Of a DNA stretch of 64,000 bases, positions 12,106 to 24,012 are shown one piece after another (the first letter of the stretch is position 1; each line of letters opens with the position of its first letter). The notes beneath the pieces are model-generated. The model had not been told where the DNA came from. It did not search any database and saw only the letters and a program-made list of their open reading frames with translations. The translations under genes and the position numbers were made by a program. The DNA is taken from positions 372,001 to 436,000 of the forward strand of contig JAIWNF010000023.1 in assembly GCA_025093555.1 (NCBI GenBank), read 5' to 3'. This DNA is from Circinella umbellata. Lineage: Eukaryota > Mucoromycota > Mucoromycetes > Mucorales > Lichtheimiaceae.

Positions 12106-15100
12106 ATGAATGAAATATTCACTCGAATAGATCATGAAGTGAATACTGATAATGTGGATATGTATATACAAGAAGGACTTCAATTATTTAATTCTTGTAA
12201 GTTGTTTTTTTTTTATACATTATCAAATAAATAAAACATTACTACATTATGACTAAGATATATAGATATATAGCTTTAAGTAAAGAACAACTTAGAAAAG
12301 GAATGGGCTCAAGTTTTCGAAAACTTAAATATATTGTTGAAAAATATGGTGTTAACGATGCTCAAATGAATGTTTTAATGGATTTAGTTTTTTCTAATAA
12401 ATTAGGTAAAAAATAATAATAAATATTCTTCTAACAATAATTAATTGACTCTATTTTTTTTTTTATTAATATTAGCTCCAACACATGCACAAAAAGTGGT
12501 TGATATATGTCTTCCTAGAGGCTCACTTCGATCAAAAGATGTTATTCGTATATTTCGATATTTAAATTTACGAGATAAAGATATTTCAACAACAACAACA
12601 ACAACAACCAAAAGAAAAAAAAAAGCTTTAGCTGATCAAGAATTACCTCATCAATTAGTTGTAAGTTTATATTAAAAATATATATATGAAAGAATTCATT
12701 ATTTATGTATTTATTTATTCAATAGATTTACTTGCTTAAATGGATTACGGCATTATATGATTTTATTGATTATCCACAAGATATTACAAGACTTTATGGT
12801 GTATTATTTCTTTATATTGATATTAAAAAATTACGACCTTATCTTTGTCATTTATTATATTATATGACAAATCGTCCTCATGTGAAAACGTTTCGAGCGA
12901 ATCAATTGTTAGTAAATTATATATAGAGAGTAGATATATATATACGTACATACTAATTGAAATTGAATTATTTAGATTGGATCTTTATGAAAAAGTAGGA
13001 CCTGAACCAGAATTAATTTCTTTACTTCGAGTATATAAAACATATCGACAAGATATAGTATTACCTATAACTCCTCCAGTAAAAACAAAAAAAACAGTAT
13101 TCATGGTAAGTAAGAAAGAAAGAAGAAGAAGAAGTCTAGAAAATATTAAAAACAATGCTCTATTTATAATAGAATCCAATGCCTGAACTTAAAGTAAAAC
13201 TTATAAATATTCGAAACTTGTGGGAAAATAAGAATCATCTTTCTTCAATGGATATGACTATATCAAGTGATTATAAACCACCTATACCTTTAATGGTAAA
13301 TAGATTTATTTTTGCATATATATATTATTATGTATGATAATAATTAACTTTAAATATTTAGAGTAAACGACGAAAAATAACCGGTAGTCAACATATTGAA
13401 ATACCACCTATTGATACAACTACTCTTGAACAAGTAAGTATTTGAAATATAGAACGGTTTAAATAATTCAATTACTTATGCAACTATACAAATAGTACTC
13501 TTCTACCATTGGTGATATTCGTGACGTAAATCAATTAGCACAAAAATTAGATAAATTAGCATTACCTGATCAAATGGCATCTGTATTAGATAATCGATTA
13601 CTACAACATATGATTGCTTGTGATCCGCGTGGTAAGAAGTCATAGTAATATGAAATTTTCCATTGAAACTAAACTTCATTATTATTATATATATTAGAAT
13701 CGGCTGTTATTCGTCTAAGTCATTGGTTATCTCACAGTTTAAATAATCTATTAAAAGAACGTAATCAATCCATATCCTATAAAAATTCTTTAAAAGAGTT
13801 ATTACAAAAATGTATTACTATGGCAAGACTTACAAAGGTAAGAACAAAAAAAGCTTATTAAAGCATATATGATTTTTTTACTAAATAAATAATTTATAGG
13901 CACATGTACCTACTATTGAAACATTTTTAGAAAATTATATTTCTAAATGGAATGGATGGGAATTTGAAGATGAAATATTTGAATTATTAACATTTATTAG
14001 ACCTCGATCATTTGAAGGTAAATTTATTCTCTCGATTGTTTTTTTTAATAATAATAAGTGACTAAGTCAAATTATACGTATTTTATAGAAATAAATCAAA
14101 TTTATTTGAAACCACTTTATCGATTGTATTATTTATCCAATATTCAATGGAAATCAAAACTTATATTATGTTATACAGAATGGTTAAAAAATTGGGCCTT
14201 ATTGGATTGGAAACGACATTCTGAAAGAAGACAAAAAGGGTCTGATACTGAAATGGATGAATTGTATGTTTCTTTCATGGTATTTAATGGATGGATAAGT
14301 GAATACTAGTACTAAGCTAATTATATTATATATTTCTTAGAATATGGTTATTTCAAGGATTGGATTTTAATACTGATTATTTTCAAACAATTCAACATTT
14401 TATTTATCACGTGGATCGTTTAAGTGTCATTGGTCTTATTATGGAAGATGATCATCCATTATTACAACATGCCTCTTTATCTTTTTTTGAATTTGTATCT
14501 TCTATTTCAATTCATCACGATATTCCAGAAATTATTATACCTGCTGCCCCTTTAATTTATCGTTCTTTCTTTTCTATCTCTGGCATGGCCGTTTCACGTC
14601 TTTGTGGTATTATTTATCAATATAAACGCGCCTTTGAAGAAAATGATCGTAAAATAGATGATTGGGTCACTCGACATTCTACCGACTATTTAAATAATTT
14701 CAATACACATGTCATGGATGTTTGTAGTGCATTATGGCGTAATTCAGCATTTACTCGTTCCAATGAAGAAGAACTTCCATTTTCACTGTCTCCGTAAGTG
14801 TGTTCTAATATATTTATATTTATATTGATTTTATTTTAACCCGTTTTCATTTATAATTAGACATATTACTCAAGTTTATAATAATTTATGTGAATCACGA
14901 GGAGAATCAGCTAATCTTGTACTGTCACTGACTCATTCTGCTTCTTTAACTGGATTTTCTGAACGATTTCTTCAAGTGAGTTTTATTATTATCATTATGT
15001 TTTGAGAAAATAAGGTTTTTTTTTTGACATGTTGTTTTGGGAACACGCGGATATTTCATTTATTAGGAAAAAGAAAATGAAGCCAATGTAAAAATCCGTC

Positions 15101-15378
15101 ATGAAGGACCAGTGACTGCACAATCTTTGAAACAGCTTAGTGATGTAAGTATCTATTTTAATTATGAAGAAAGAATAGTTTTCTAAATTCCCATTATTCA
15201 TTATTATTATTAGGATGGTGGAATATCTATTTCTTTTATGGATTATCGAGTAGGGTTGTTGGATGATCTTAAAAAGAAAGGATTTCATGGAGTGTATAAT
15301 TTATTATATGATTGTATGAGTTCATTAATTGAACGTAAAAAAGAACATAGTAATGATGATAATGATATGGAAATTTGA
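12106..15378 (+). CDS. CENPI: Inner kinetochore protein CENP-I / Mis6 / Ctf3
   Basis: Fifteen exons (12106-12196, 12274-12405, 12476-12660, 12726-12907, 12976-13105, 13173-13295, 13362-13433, 13496-13631, 13698-13837, 13900-14017, 14089-14263, 14341-14793, 14861-14975, 15067-15144 and 15214-15378) close in frame to 764 aa, close to the roughly 750 aa of animal CENP-I. The diagnostic segment is a helical repeat with LLKWITALYDFIDYP, LRPYLCHLLYYMT and LLRVYKTYRQDIVLP, matching the Mis6/CENP-I pattern of a cryptic 'LRPHLCHLLYLLT' helix followed by 'LIGLLRVYK'. CENP-I works in the CENP-H/I/K module of the constitutive centromere network, which links centromeric chromatin to the outer kinetochore. 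The exon 4 donor (12908) is GTTAGT, chosen because it keeps the frame. Confidence 0.85.
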
Positions 15379-16331
15379 AATAAAATTATATTCCTTTCAC
15401 TTGCCTTTCATTATGATTAGTTAAACCGAATGATTTTAAGTTTAAAAATGTGCTGTTGTTATAAGGTGCTACGATTTACACAAATGTGATACAAAAATAA
15501 ATAAAATGGGACAAACCCAGTTTTATTAAGGGCGATCCAATTTTTATATAACTTCTGTCTGTGTCGATAAAAAAAAGTCATTCTTATAAAACATATATAA
15601 TTAATTGTGGGATGTCAAGTGCCTCGTTGTTTCCACATAGATAAGATGTCTCGGTTTAGTATGAGTATATGTTTTGATGAGTTTGTTACCGCCCAAACAT
15701 TGTATAGTGTTTTGACCATTCTAATAAAAACTTTTTCTAATCTTATTATTCTGAAGAACATGATACGTAACTATAAAATTACCTTTTAAAGAGAATAATT
15801 TTTATATATAAAAAAAACACATTTTACTATCAGTTTAAAAAGAAAATGTTAAACTCCAAAACAATCATGCAAAAAAAGTTTATAAAGTAATCAACCACTC
15901 TCTTCCTCCCCCCCCCAAAATCAGTAAAAAGAGAGAGAGACAGATTGGTTTTTATTCTCCGCTCCACAATTTTCATCACTGTATAAGGGAAACTAAAAAA
16001 AAATGTCCCTTGTCTCGCGGAGCAAAAATTAAACAACTTTCCTAATTCGTCACTACTACACGAGGTTGGATCCCGCACGGTGAAGTTCTATCCAATACAT
16101 ACACAATTACAACGCCCCCCGAATAACAAAGAGTTCCTTTTTTTTTTTTTTTTTTTTCCTCGTCTCGTCCTCTTCTTCATCACCTCTTTTTTTTTTTCAT
16201 CTATCGAGTAAGTTATAAGTTATTTTAAAGAAAAAAAATAAATTTTATTCATACACTCCCCACTTTCTTCAGTTATTCTAAATCTCGTTTCTTTTTTCTT
16301 CTTTCTTTCTTTAGTACTTTTAAATTTCATC
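15379..16331. other. Beta-tubulin upstream region
   Basis: This region covers the CENP-I 3' UTR and the beta-tubulin promoter and 5' UTR. A T-rich and CT-rich block (about 16138-16200 and 16280-16320) lies directly upstream of the tubulin ATG, typical of highly expressed fungal genes. No gene was seen. Confidence 0.55.
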
Positions 16332-18486
16332 ATGAGAGAAATCATTCACATCCAAGCTGGTAAGATGATGAAAGATTATTATTATTAATATTAAAAAAAA
16401 AGGTTTTCTTTTTACTAACTCTTTTTTTTTTATACTTTTTTTTTATTATAGGCCAATGTGGTAACCAAGTAAGAAAACCACCTTTTCTTTTACAATAAAG
16501 AAAAAAGACCTTGTTTCTTTTTACTCCATGTCTTTTGTGTGTTCTTGGAACAAAAGCACAAAGTTTTTGGTGATAGGAAAATAAAAAAAAATATGTATTG
16601 ACGCGTTTTAATTTTTTCAAAATAGATTGGTCAAAAATTCTGGGAAACTATCTCAAAGGAACACGGTATTGATACCACTGGTGCTTATGCTGGTGATAAT
16701 GATCTTCAACTTGAACGTATCAATGTTTATTATAATGAAGGTTCCCAAGGCAAATATGTTCCAAGGTAAAAAAAAAGAAAATCATTAATATTATTATTAA
16801 GAAACAAGTTAGGGAGAATATTATATATATGTGTGTGTGTGTGTGTGCCTGTATATATATATATATATATATGAGTAGAAGAGAGGGGTGTTGTTGTTGC
16901 TTCGATTATTTGGTTGGTTCTTTCAAGAGAGCAAGAGAGAGACTTGAGGAGTTTTAAAAACAAAATTAAGGAGTTTGCCTTTTTTTTTTTCCCCATATAT
17001 GATACCCCCACAAATCAACTGAATCTAACTTGACATTGACAAATAATAGAGCTGTATTGGTCGATCTTGAACCTGCTACCATGGATGCTATTCGTGGTAG
17101 TGATTACGGTAAACTTTACCGTCCTGATAACTTTGTTTCCGCTCAATCAGGTGCTGGTAACTCTTGGGCAAAGGGTTATTACACTGAAGGTGCTGAATTA
17201 GTCGAATCTGTCCTTGACATTGTTCGTAAGGAAGCTGAACATACCGATTGTTTGCAAGGTTTCCAATTGGCTCACTCTCTCGGTGGTGGTACTGGTTCCG
17301 GTATGGGTTCTTTATTGTTATCCAAGATTCGTGAAGAATACCCCGATCGTATGTTGTGTACTTACTCTGTTGTACCTTCTCCCAAGGTTTCGGATACTGT
17401 TGTCGAACCTTACAATGCTGTCCTTTCCGTTCATCAATTGGTTGAAAACTGTGATGCTACTTTCTGTATTGATAACGAAGCTTTGTATGATATTTGTTTC
17501 CGTACTTTGAAGCTTTCCAACCCTGGTTATGGTGAACTTAACCAATTGGTCTCTGCTGTTATGTCCGGTGTTTCTACTTCATTGCGTTTCCCTGGTCAAT
17601 TGAACTCTGATCTTCGTAAATTGTTTGTTAACATGGGTAAGTTCTTTTTTATATATAATGATTCGATTGAATGGAGAAGGGAGGATATATATATATTTTA
17701 TAAAAGAGAGAAAAAGAGTGTGTGCATAAAGAGAATAGGTAGGAAAACAAAAGGGTTAGAATGAAAACTAATTATAACTATATATGAATAACAGTTCCTT
17801 TCCCTCGTCTTCATTTCTTCATGGTTGGTTTCGCTCCCTTGACTGCTTTCAACTCACAACAATACCGTAATTTGTCTGTTCCTGAATTAACCGCACAAAT
17901 GTTCGATGCTCGTAACATGATGGCTGCTTCTGATCCTCGTCATGGTCGTTATTTGACTGTGGCTACCATTTTCCGTGGTCGTTTGTCTACCAAGGAAGTT
18001 GAAAACCAAATGTTGGCTGTTCAACAAAAGAACTCTTCTTACTTTGTTGAATGGATTCCTAACTCTGTCAAGACCTCTTTGTGTGATATCCCACCTGTTG
18101 GTTTGAAGATGTCTGGTACTTTTATTGGTAACAGTACTGCTATTCAAGAATTGTTCAAGCGTGTCAATGAACAATTCACTGCCATGTTCCGTCGTAAGGC
18201 TTTCTTGCATTGGTATACTGGTGAAGGTATGGATGAAATGGAATTCACTGAAGCTGAATCCAACATGAACGATCTTGTTTCTGAATATCAACAATATCAA
18301 GAAGCTGGTGTTGAAGATATGGAAGAAGAATTGGGTACGTAGTTTAAATCATCCATTATTTCATTTTTTATGTAAAAAGGGGTGGGGGGGAATCATAATA
18401 ATAAGGTTACTAACAATTTATCTATAGAAGATGATTATCTTGAAGAAGATGAAGAAGGTGTCTTGGAAGATCAAGAATTGCAATAA
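16332..18486 (+). CDS. TUB2: Beta-tubulin
   Basis: Six exons (16332-16359, 16452-16468, 16626-16765, 17050-17636, 17795-18334 and 18428-18486) give 456 aa. The start [15 protein letters not shown] includes the MREI autoregulation tetrapeptide. The GTP-binding motif GGGTGSG is at about 140-146, and an acidic C-terminal tail ([10 protein letters not shown]) ends the protein. Beta-tubulin pairs with alpha-tubulin to form microtubules. Exon 2 is only 17 nt. By codon count, residue 167 is Tyr (17363-17365), residue 198 is Ala (17456-17458) and residue 200 is Phe. Most ascomycete beta-tubulins have Phe167 and Glu198, and Tyr167 or Ala198 there gives benzimidazole resistance. Codon use is strongly biased (GGT, CGT, TTG), as expected for high expression. 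Confidence 0.98.
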
Positions 18487-18685
18487 ACTTTTATAAATTA
18501 ATACATCCCTCTCTTCTCTCTCTCTTCCTTTTTTTTTTTTTTAATATAAAAATTTCTTATATATAATTATTATTATCAATTTTTTTTCTTAAAAAAAAAC
18601 ATAATCCCAAATCTTATTACCCTTTTTTTCTCCCCCCCCCTTCTTCTCTTTTAACATCAAAAAAAACATCCCATAACATTTACAA

Positions 18686-18718
<33 letters not shown>

Positions 18719-19551
18719 TACACACATACATCAAGATTTTTATAGCAACAAACGAAACGTCTTTTCCCGTTTAATATTAAGGACCTATTATTATGCCCTT
18801 GTTTGAATACAGAAAAAAAAATACTTTTTCTTCTTATGAATATCTCAAGTTCTTATATAATGGGTATCAAACCATATTTGATAAAAGTTTCTGGATGATT
18901 GAAGTGAAATTATTAGTATATGTGAGGGAGAACAAGGGATCATAAAGTAATTCCAGTGGGCATCAATATTTATATATAATAGACTATATTTAACAAGTTC
19001 TGTCACTATCTTTTGATTGTAACAATAAGAATAATGATAGTACGTCGAACTTATGTGTATGTCAAAGAATGTCAATGCCAAGTCATTAATATCGTTTTCA
19101 ACAGATCAAGAACAAGAGCTTGTTGCTTATTTTTATTATTATAAAAGTAGCTTTACAAAAAAAAAAAGTTTTGATGGTTAAAACCAAAGACTCCCACGCC
19201 AGCATTGCATTTCAAACCATGTTGTGTAACAGGACATAACATAAACATTTCCAATTCAACAGGGTTCTTTTTTATTATTTATTTTTGGGGGGAGGGGAAA
19301 GGGAAAAGATCATGCTAGCTTAATATTATATATATAACAATGAGTTTATTATACAGGATTTTTTTTTCCCATCAAATTTTGCGGCACACTAAAGAACAAT
19401 TTTTGCGCTACGATATATGAACATTTTGTATTGTTCTTTGTGCTTTTACTCAATGATACCGCTCAATATATATTGCATATACGAATGATAGAAAGAAAAA
19501 AAGTACAATTGCTTATCATTAATATTAATTGTTCTTTTTTTTTGGTTATTG

Positions 19552-20400
19552 TCAAGACTCTGGAAGTTCAGGTCCAAAGAAACTAAAGTCCCGGCCTTCA
19601 ACACATTGGTAGCATTCACCCACTACGTAACATCGCTCGCTGGTCACCTGAATAGGGTTTGAATGCGAGCGATATTTATGGAACTTGGAGGTAAAATTAA
19701 TAAGCCCCTATCAAAAAAAATGCTCTTGAGGGAATATAGGATAATAATCTACTAGCTTGTGGATTATTGCACGTAAAAAGAAAAAAAAAACATAGACAGA
19801 GAGACGCGGGTACTAATCAAAGGATGGGTAGGGGCGAGAACATCACAGTGGATGCCTAGGGTGTCAAAAAAGGGATCCAACGAGCCAATACCACGAGAGA
19901 TGGGACTTTCTAGACCTTTGCAGTGTGCTTGGTATTCATTCATGTGTGACATGGATCCTTTCTTATCGGTCGTGTGTGTGGGGGAGTGGTGAGTTGTACT
20001 TTTGAAACGATCTTATTTTGTATTTTTTTTGGACATGAACTGATATTTTGTAAACCCAAATAGAACAAATCGACTCTGACGGCTCAGATATCAGCATTAG
20101 ATGGGATTATGGCTTCAGCACCATCATTACTGATAGATTTCATATACGTACGTTGTCAGTGAGCACATACCCCGACCACTATAAATAAATTAAACGTTGG
20201 TTTGATTCTTGCTCCTTTGCTTCTTCTTCAAGCATCTCCTTTAAGATACTGGTCATGGCCGGTATCATGAAAGGATGTCTGTCTTGTTCCTTACCGGTAG
20301 GACGTTTGTTACGTGACCCATTGGGAAAGCTTAGATATTATTTTGGTCAAGTATATCTTCTCTCTTCAGCCTCACACATATATATTTTTTGCTCGTACAC
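19552..20400 (-). pseudogene. Unassigned multi-exon remnant
   Basis: Three protein-like minus-strand segments lie in order. About 20390-20190 contains RNKRPTGKEQDRHPFMIP and an acidic helix KEMLEEEAKEQE. About 19960-19780 contains SHMNEYQAHCKGLESP and VLAPTHPLISTRV. About 19690-19552 ends in ERCYVVGECYQC and FFGPELPES, then TGA. Possible acceptors precede the last two. Between the first two, a frame (AEAIIPSNADI) ends in an in-frame stop near 20090. The family is not recognised. The plus strand is also partly open, so the strand assignment is tentative. Confidence 0.3.
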
Positions 20401-22113
20401 CATTCCACTTCGTACTAACAACTATTTTTTTTTTTCATTTTTATAAATACTTGCCGTATTAAGGATTGTAAATTGCACGAACACAGATATCAAGAATATC
20501 ATTCAAAATAATATCTCAGAAGAAGCTCAAAAAATGCATTCCAGGGTATATCTCACTGGAAGAATTGAATGGATCGGAACCAGAGGTGGAAGCAATGATA
20601 GACGACATCATCAAAACCTCCACACACAGCCCAAGGAAAATGAACTCTCTATATACTATGTAGAAAGGATATGGATCAAATTCTGAAGGATATCCATTTT
20701 TAAGCAAAGTTAAATGCTTGCAAAGCTTAAAGAAAAAAAGAAACGCTCAGACTTTTTTTTTTTCTTTTTCAATGAATCACTAAATGATCTGTATATTATC
20801 TATATATACGTATTATTTTATCCTTACTAGTATTGAAGGCTTTGATATTTGGGAAGACGCTGACGACCCTAGCCAAGGTGGAGAGAAATAAACGGGTGCC
20901 ATCATTTTTCGAATACTTTTATTTTCGGTACATACGTAATAAAAGTAAAGCAGTCAATTTTTCTAGTACAAGTAAAATAGAGAAAGTCGATGTTTAAGTC
21001 CTTTTTGGTCCTTACGTACAGCAGCTTAACTCTTGTTTTTGTTATTGTTATTAGTTTTTTTTTATTATTAAATATCAATATCATATAAAAATTCATAACT
21101 GATCATATTGACTAGAATATAGGGTTATTATATTAAGCTGAATAATGTACCCAAAAATCTAAGAAAGGCGCCTTTCCTTCAGGAACTTTTGGGGTACTTC
21201 TAGGCTCGTTTTAGTGGATAATAAATAACCAAGGTTTATATAACCCAAAAAATTGAGTGCACCCGTGACGAAAGATGACTGTAATCTTGGTTTTTTTTTT
21301 TTTTGAAAAATATTTGTAGTTAGCTGTACTTTTTCTCTCTCTCTTATTATTCATATATGCAATATAAAATGAGTGGTATCATTGAGTAAAAGCACAAATA
21401 ACATTACACAATGTCATGGGCGCAAATATATATTGTGGCGTTGACGCAAAAATAATTTGGAAAAAAAAAACCCTGCATATGATAAAAGACTTTTTGTTCT
21501 TGAGAAATAATAATAATGAACGTATTATTCAACTTAATATCACTTAATGGCGATGATAAAGAGAAAATTCATTTTCTTATTCTTTCTACATAATCTATTA
21601 GTTTCCAAGGATATCATTATTAATTATCATCATGCCGTATTTTGTAACCGAGACAATAAGTATATCGAATTAAACTCCTCCTCTTTTAATAGATCGACCA
21701 AAACAAAGAAGGGGAGAGTTCTTATAATTAAATTTTAATAATAGTAAAAAAAAAAAAGAGAGAAAGAGGGATAATTAATGTAAGACTTTTTGTTAAATCA
21801 AAACAATCATGTTAACTTTTTCATTTTATTGATATAATTAATAGATTATAAAAGAGTAACATAGTAATCAAGTACGTTCATACCTATCTTAAATAAGTGG
21901 AAAATAAAAATAAAGAGTCTCATGACTTTGAAGTTGTATTTGATAAGTCTAGAGCAAGTTTATTTTTATTTTTTATTTTGTCTCGCCAAGATTAATTTCA
22001 CTTAATTACCTGAAACAATCGAGTTTTTTTGATCTTTTATTATTCCAAAATTTTCATTACTTGAAAATACGTATCTTTTGATGATCATTTAGAAGATAAT
22101 AATAATAATAAAA

Positions 22114-22117
<4 letters not shown>

Positions 22118-22158
<41 letters not shown>

Positions 22159-22160
22159 AT
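22118..22160. repeat. (TA)n-(TG)n microsatellite
   Basis: An uninterrupted TA run passes directly into a GT run, 400 bp upstream of the membrane-protein gene at 22575. Confidence 0.85.
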
Positions 22161-22561
22161 GATGTTTATGGGAGTTTAAGGAAGGGTAGGGGTGATGATC
22201 AAGTGTTTAAAATGTGGGGGAGGGGGGGAGGTAGATGGACCAAAAAAAGAATTCCTCGGTGAATTCAAAAAGCCTTCAAACAAAGCCGACCCAAAAACTC
22301 ATAATATACGCGAATATGAAGTGTGTGGGTGCATACATATATATCTCTATATCTCTGGACCCTTTTCCCCCCCCCCCACATAATACATTTGTTTTTTCCT
22401 TTGTCTAAAACGTTTCTCTTCTCTTTTTGTTTTTTGTTTAGCTTTCTTTCTTTCTCTCTCTCTTTGTTTTTTTCTTTCTTATTTTTTCCACGTTATTTTT
22501 CCCTTCGTAATAAACATAAACACATAACACATTAAACATTAAAAAAAACAAAAAACTCTAA

Positions 22562-22600
22562 ATGACGATTCTAAATGGAGCCTTCGCCAACACAAAATGA
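22562..22600 (+). promoter_or_regulatory. Overlapping upstream ORF
   Basis: An ATG at 22562 opens a 12-codon frame that ends at a TGA (22598-22600), overlapping the start of the membrane-protein CDS at 22575 in another frame. Ribosomes using it would bypass the main start, so it could lower translation. Usage is not shown by sequence alone. Confidence 0.4.
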
Positions 22601-23414
22601 TGGAACAAACTATAATGACACCACAGCTACTCAACAACAACTTTCAACATTGTCCATCGGGATAATCATTTTATGTGTTTTGTTTGGTCTTGCTCTTGTC
22701 ATTGTTTTATTATTATTTATGCGACGCCGGAGACTTCAACATAATCAACAAGAATGTAATGAAAAATCAGTAGCGCAGCAACAACAACAAGAACAAGAAG
22801 GAAATAATAATAATAATAATAACTATCACCAACAACAACCACAACAAGAATCCATACTATTGCATAAACAAAAGGAAAAAAGAGAAAGAACTATTAAGCA
22901 ACGAATAAAAGAAAATTTACCCTGGCATTATCCTGTTTCAAATAAACCAAATGATGAAGAAAGAATTGATGATTTAGTTTTTTCTGCTATACAACAACAT
23001 CATCCAACTCCACCTTCTCATCCTTCTTATCCATATCATCGTCAACATCATCATTATCCTTATCAACATTATAATTCCAATCAATTGTTACCCCAACATC
23101 AAAAACAACAAGAAGAGAATAATAATCATGGTATAAAAACAACTCAAATGATTGGAAATGAGAGTACTATGTTTGAAGAAGGTTATTCTTATACACAAAG
23201 TAGTACCTTACATGGCACTATGACCCGTGCAAGTCATTGTAGTAGTAACATTATTTCGCATGATACAACAGATCCTGTCCTAGTCTCACTTGCTCGTCAA
23301 CATGAATTTGATCGGGTAGGATATTATAAAAATCCGAATGCCGTGTCATCAGACCGAAATGAAGAGGAAGCTATGTTACAACGTTTATCTATGTCTTCAT
23401 ATCATGTTTGGTAA
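22575..23414 (+). CDS. Single-pass membrane protein, unknown function
   Basis: A single exon encodes 279 aa. The short N-terminal segment (1-25) is Thr/Asn/Gln-rich with no signal peptide. One strong hydrophobic helix follows (about 26-49, IIILCVLFGLALVIVLLLF), closed by RRRR at 50-53, which predicts an outside or lumenal N-terminus and a cytosolic tail. The tail is rich in Gln, Asn and His, with a basic segment (KQKEKRERTIKQRIKENLPW, about 99-118) and a more ordered C-terminus. The layout resembles small fungal membrane adaptors or sensors, but no family was recognised. It faces the similar gene at 24013-25077. Confidence 0.7.
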   Translation: MEPSPTQNDGTNYNDTTATQQQLSTLSIGIIILCVLFGLALVIVLLLFMRRRRLQHNQQECNEKSVAQQQQQEQEGNNNNNNNYHQQQPQQESILLHKQKEKRERTIKQRIKENLPWHYPVSNKPNDEERIDDLVFSAIQQHHPTPPSHPSYPYHRQHHHYPYQHYNSNQLLPQHQKQQEENNNHGIKTTQMIGNESTMFEEGYSYTQSSTLHGTMTRASHCSSNIISHDTTDPVLVSLARQHEFDRVGYYKNPNAVSSDRNEEEAMLQRLSMSSYHVW

Positions 23415-24012
23415 AAAAAAAAAATCAGTTGAAAACAAAAGACAAAACCCCACTTTCCTCCTCTCCTCCCTTTTTTTTCAATTCATATATATACATATAC
23501 ACATAATTACATTTATACATAACCCCATCTTTCATATTTTATACATATATTGAATACAAATTCATTCATCCTTGTACATACTTTTTCTTTTTCCTACTTG
23601 CAGTTCCTTCCTTTTCCCGGAAATTATATATAAAATATATCTTTTTTATACGCAAATACGGAATATGGTTTATATGTATACTTGAATTTCTATATATTTC
23701 TTGGCAAATAATCAACCTAATTATATATATTCAAAAAACGGTTTATATATATATATATTACTATTAATGTATATTTTATTATTCTTTTACGAGCCCATTT
23801 AGCTGACATGTTGCGTTGTGCAATTATAAAAAGAAACGGTTATTCTTTAGGTGTAAGTAAAACACATTTATATGTAATATATATATATATACATTGACAT
23901 TTATACAGTACACTAACAAAATTATTTGATAAAAAGTAAAAAGAAATCAAACAATCATTACATTTTAAAACTGTATATTATAATATATATATATATATAT
24001 ATAATTTATAGA
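23415..24012. other. Convergent 3' intergenic region
   Basis: The interval holds the 3' regions of two tail-to-tail genes: AT-rich with repeated (TA)n runs (23740-23760, 23878-23892 and 23982-24003). No gene was seen. Confidence 0.6.

Larger units (their letters stand above)
18487..22574. other. Four-kb intergenic region with simple repeats
   Basis: After the tubulin 3' UTR ((CT)n run at 18681-18713) the interval contains a coding-like remnant at about 19552-20400, a (TA)n/(TG)n microsatellite at 22118-22160, and T/CT-rich sequence just upstream of the next gene (22380-22500). A second protein-like stretch on the plus strand at 20511-20660 and 20830-20890 (ending GFDIWEDADDPSQGGEK, stop) could not be joined into a model. 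Confidence 0.5.

Noticed and set aside
17887..18300. 137-aa minus-strand frame opposite beta-tubulin
   Set aside because: It lies entirely antisense to a confidently identified exon with strong codon bias, which creates long shadow frames.
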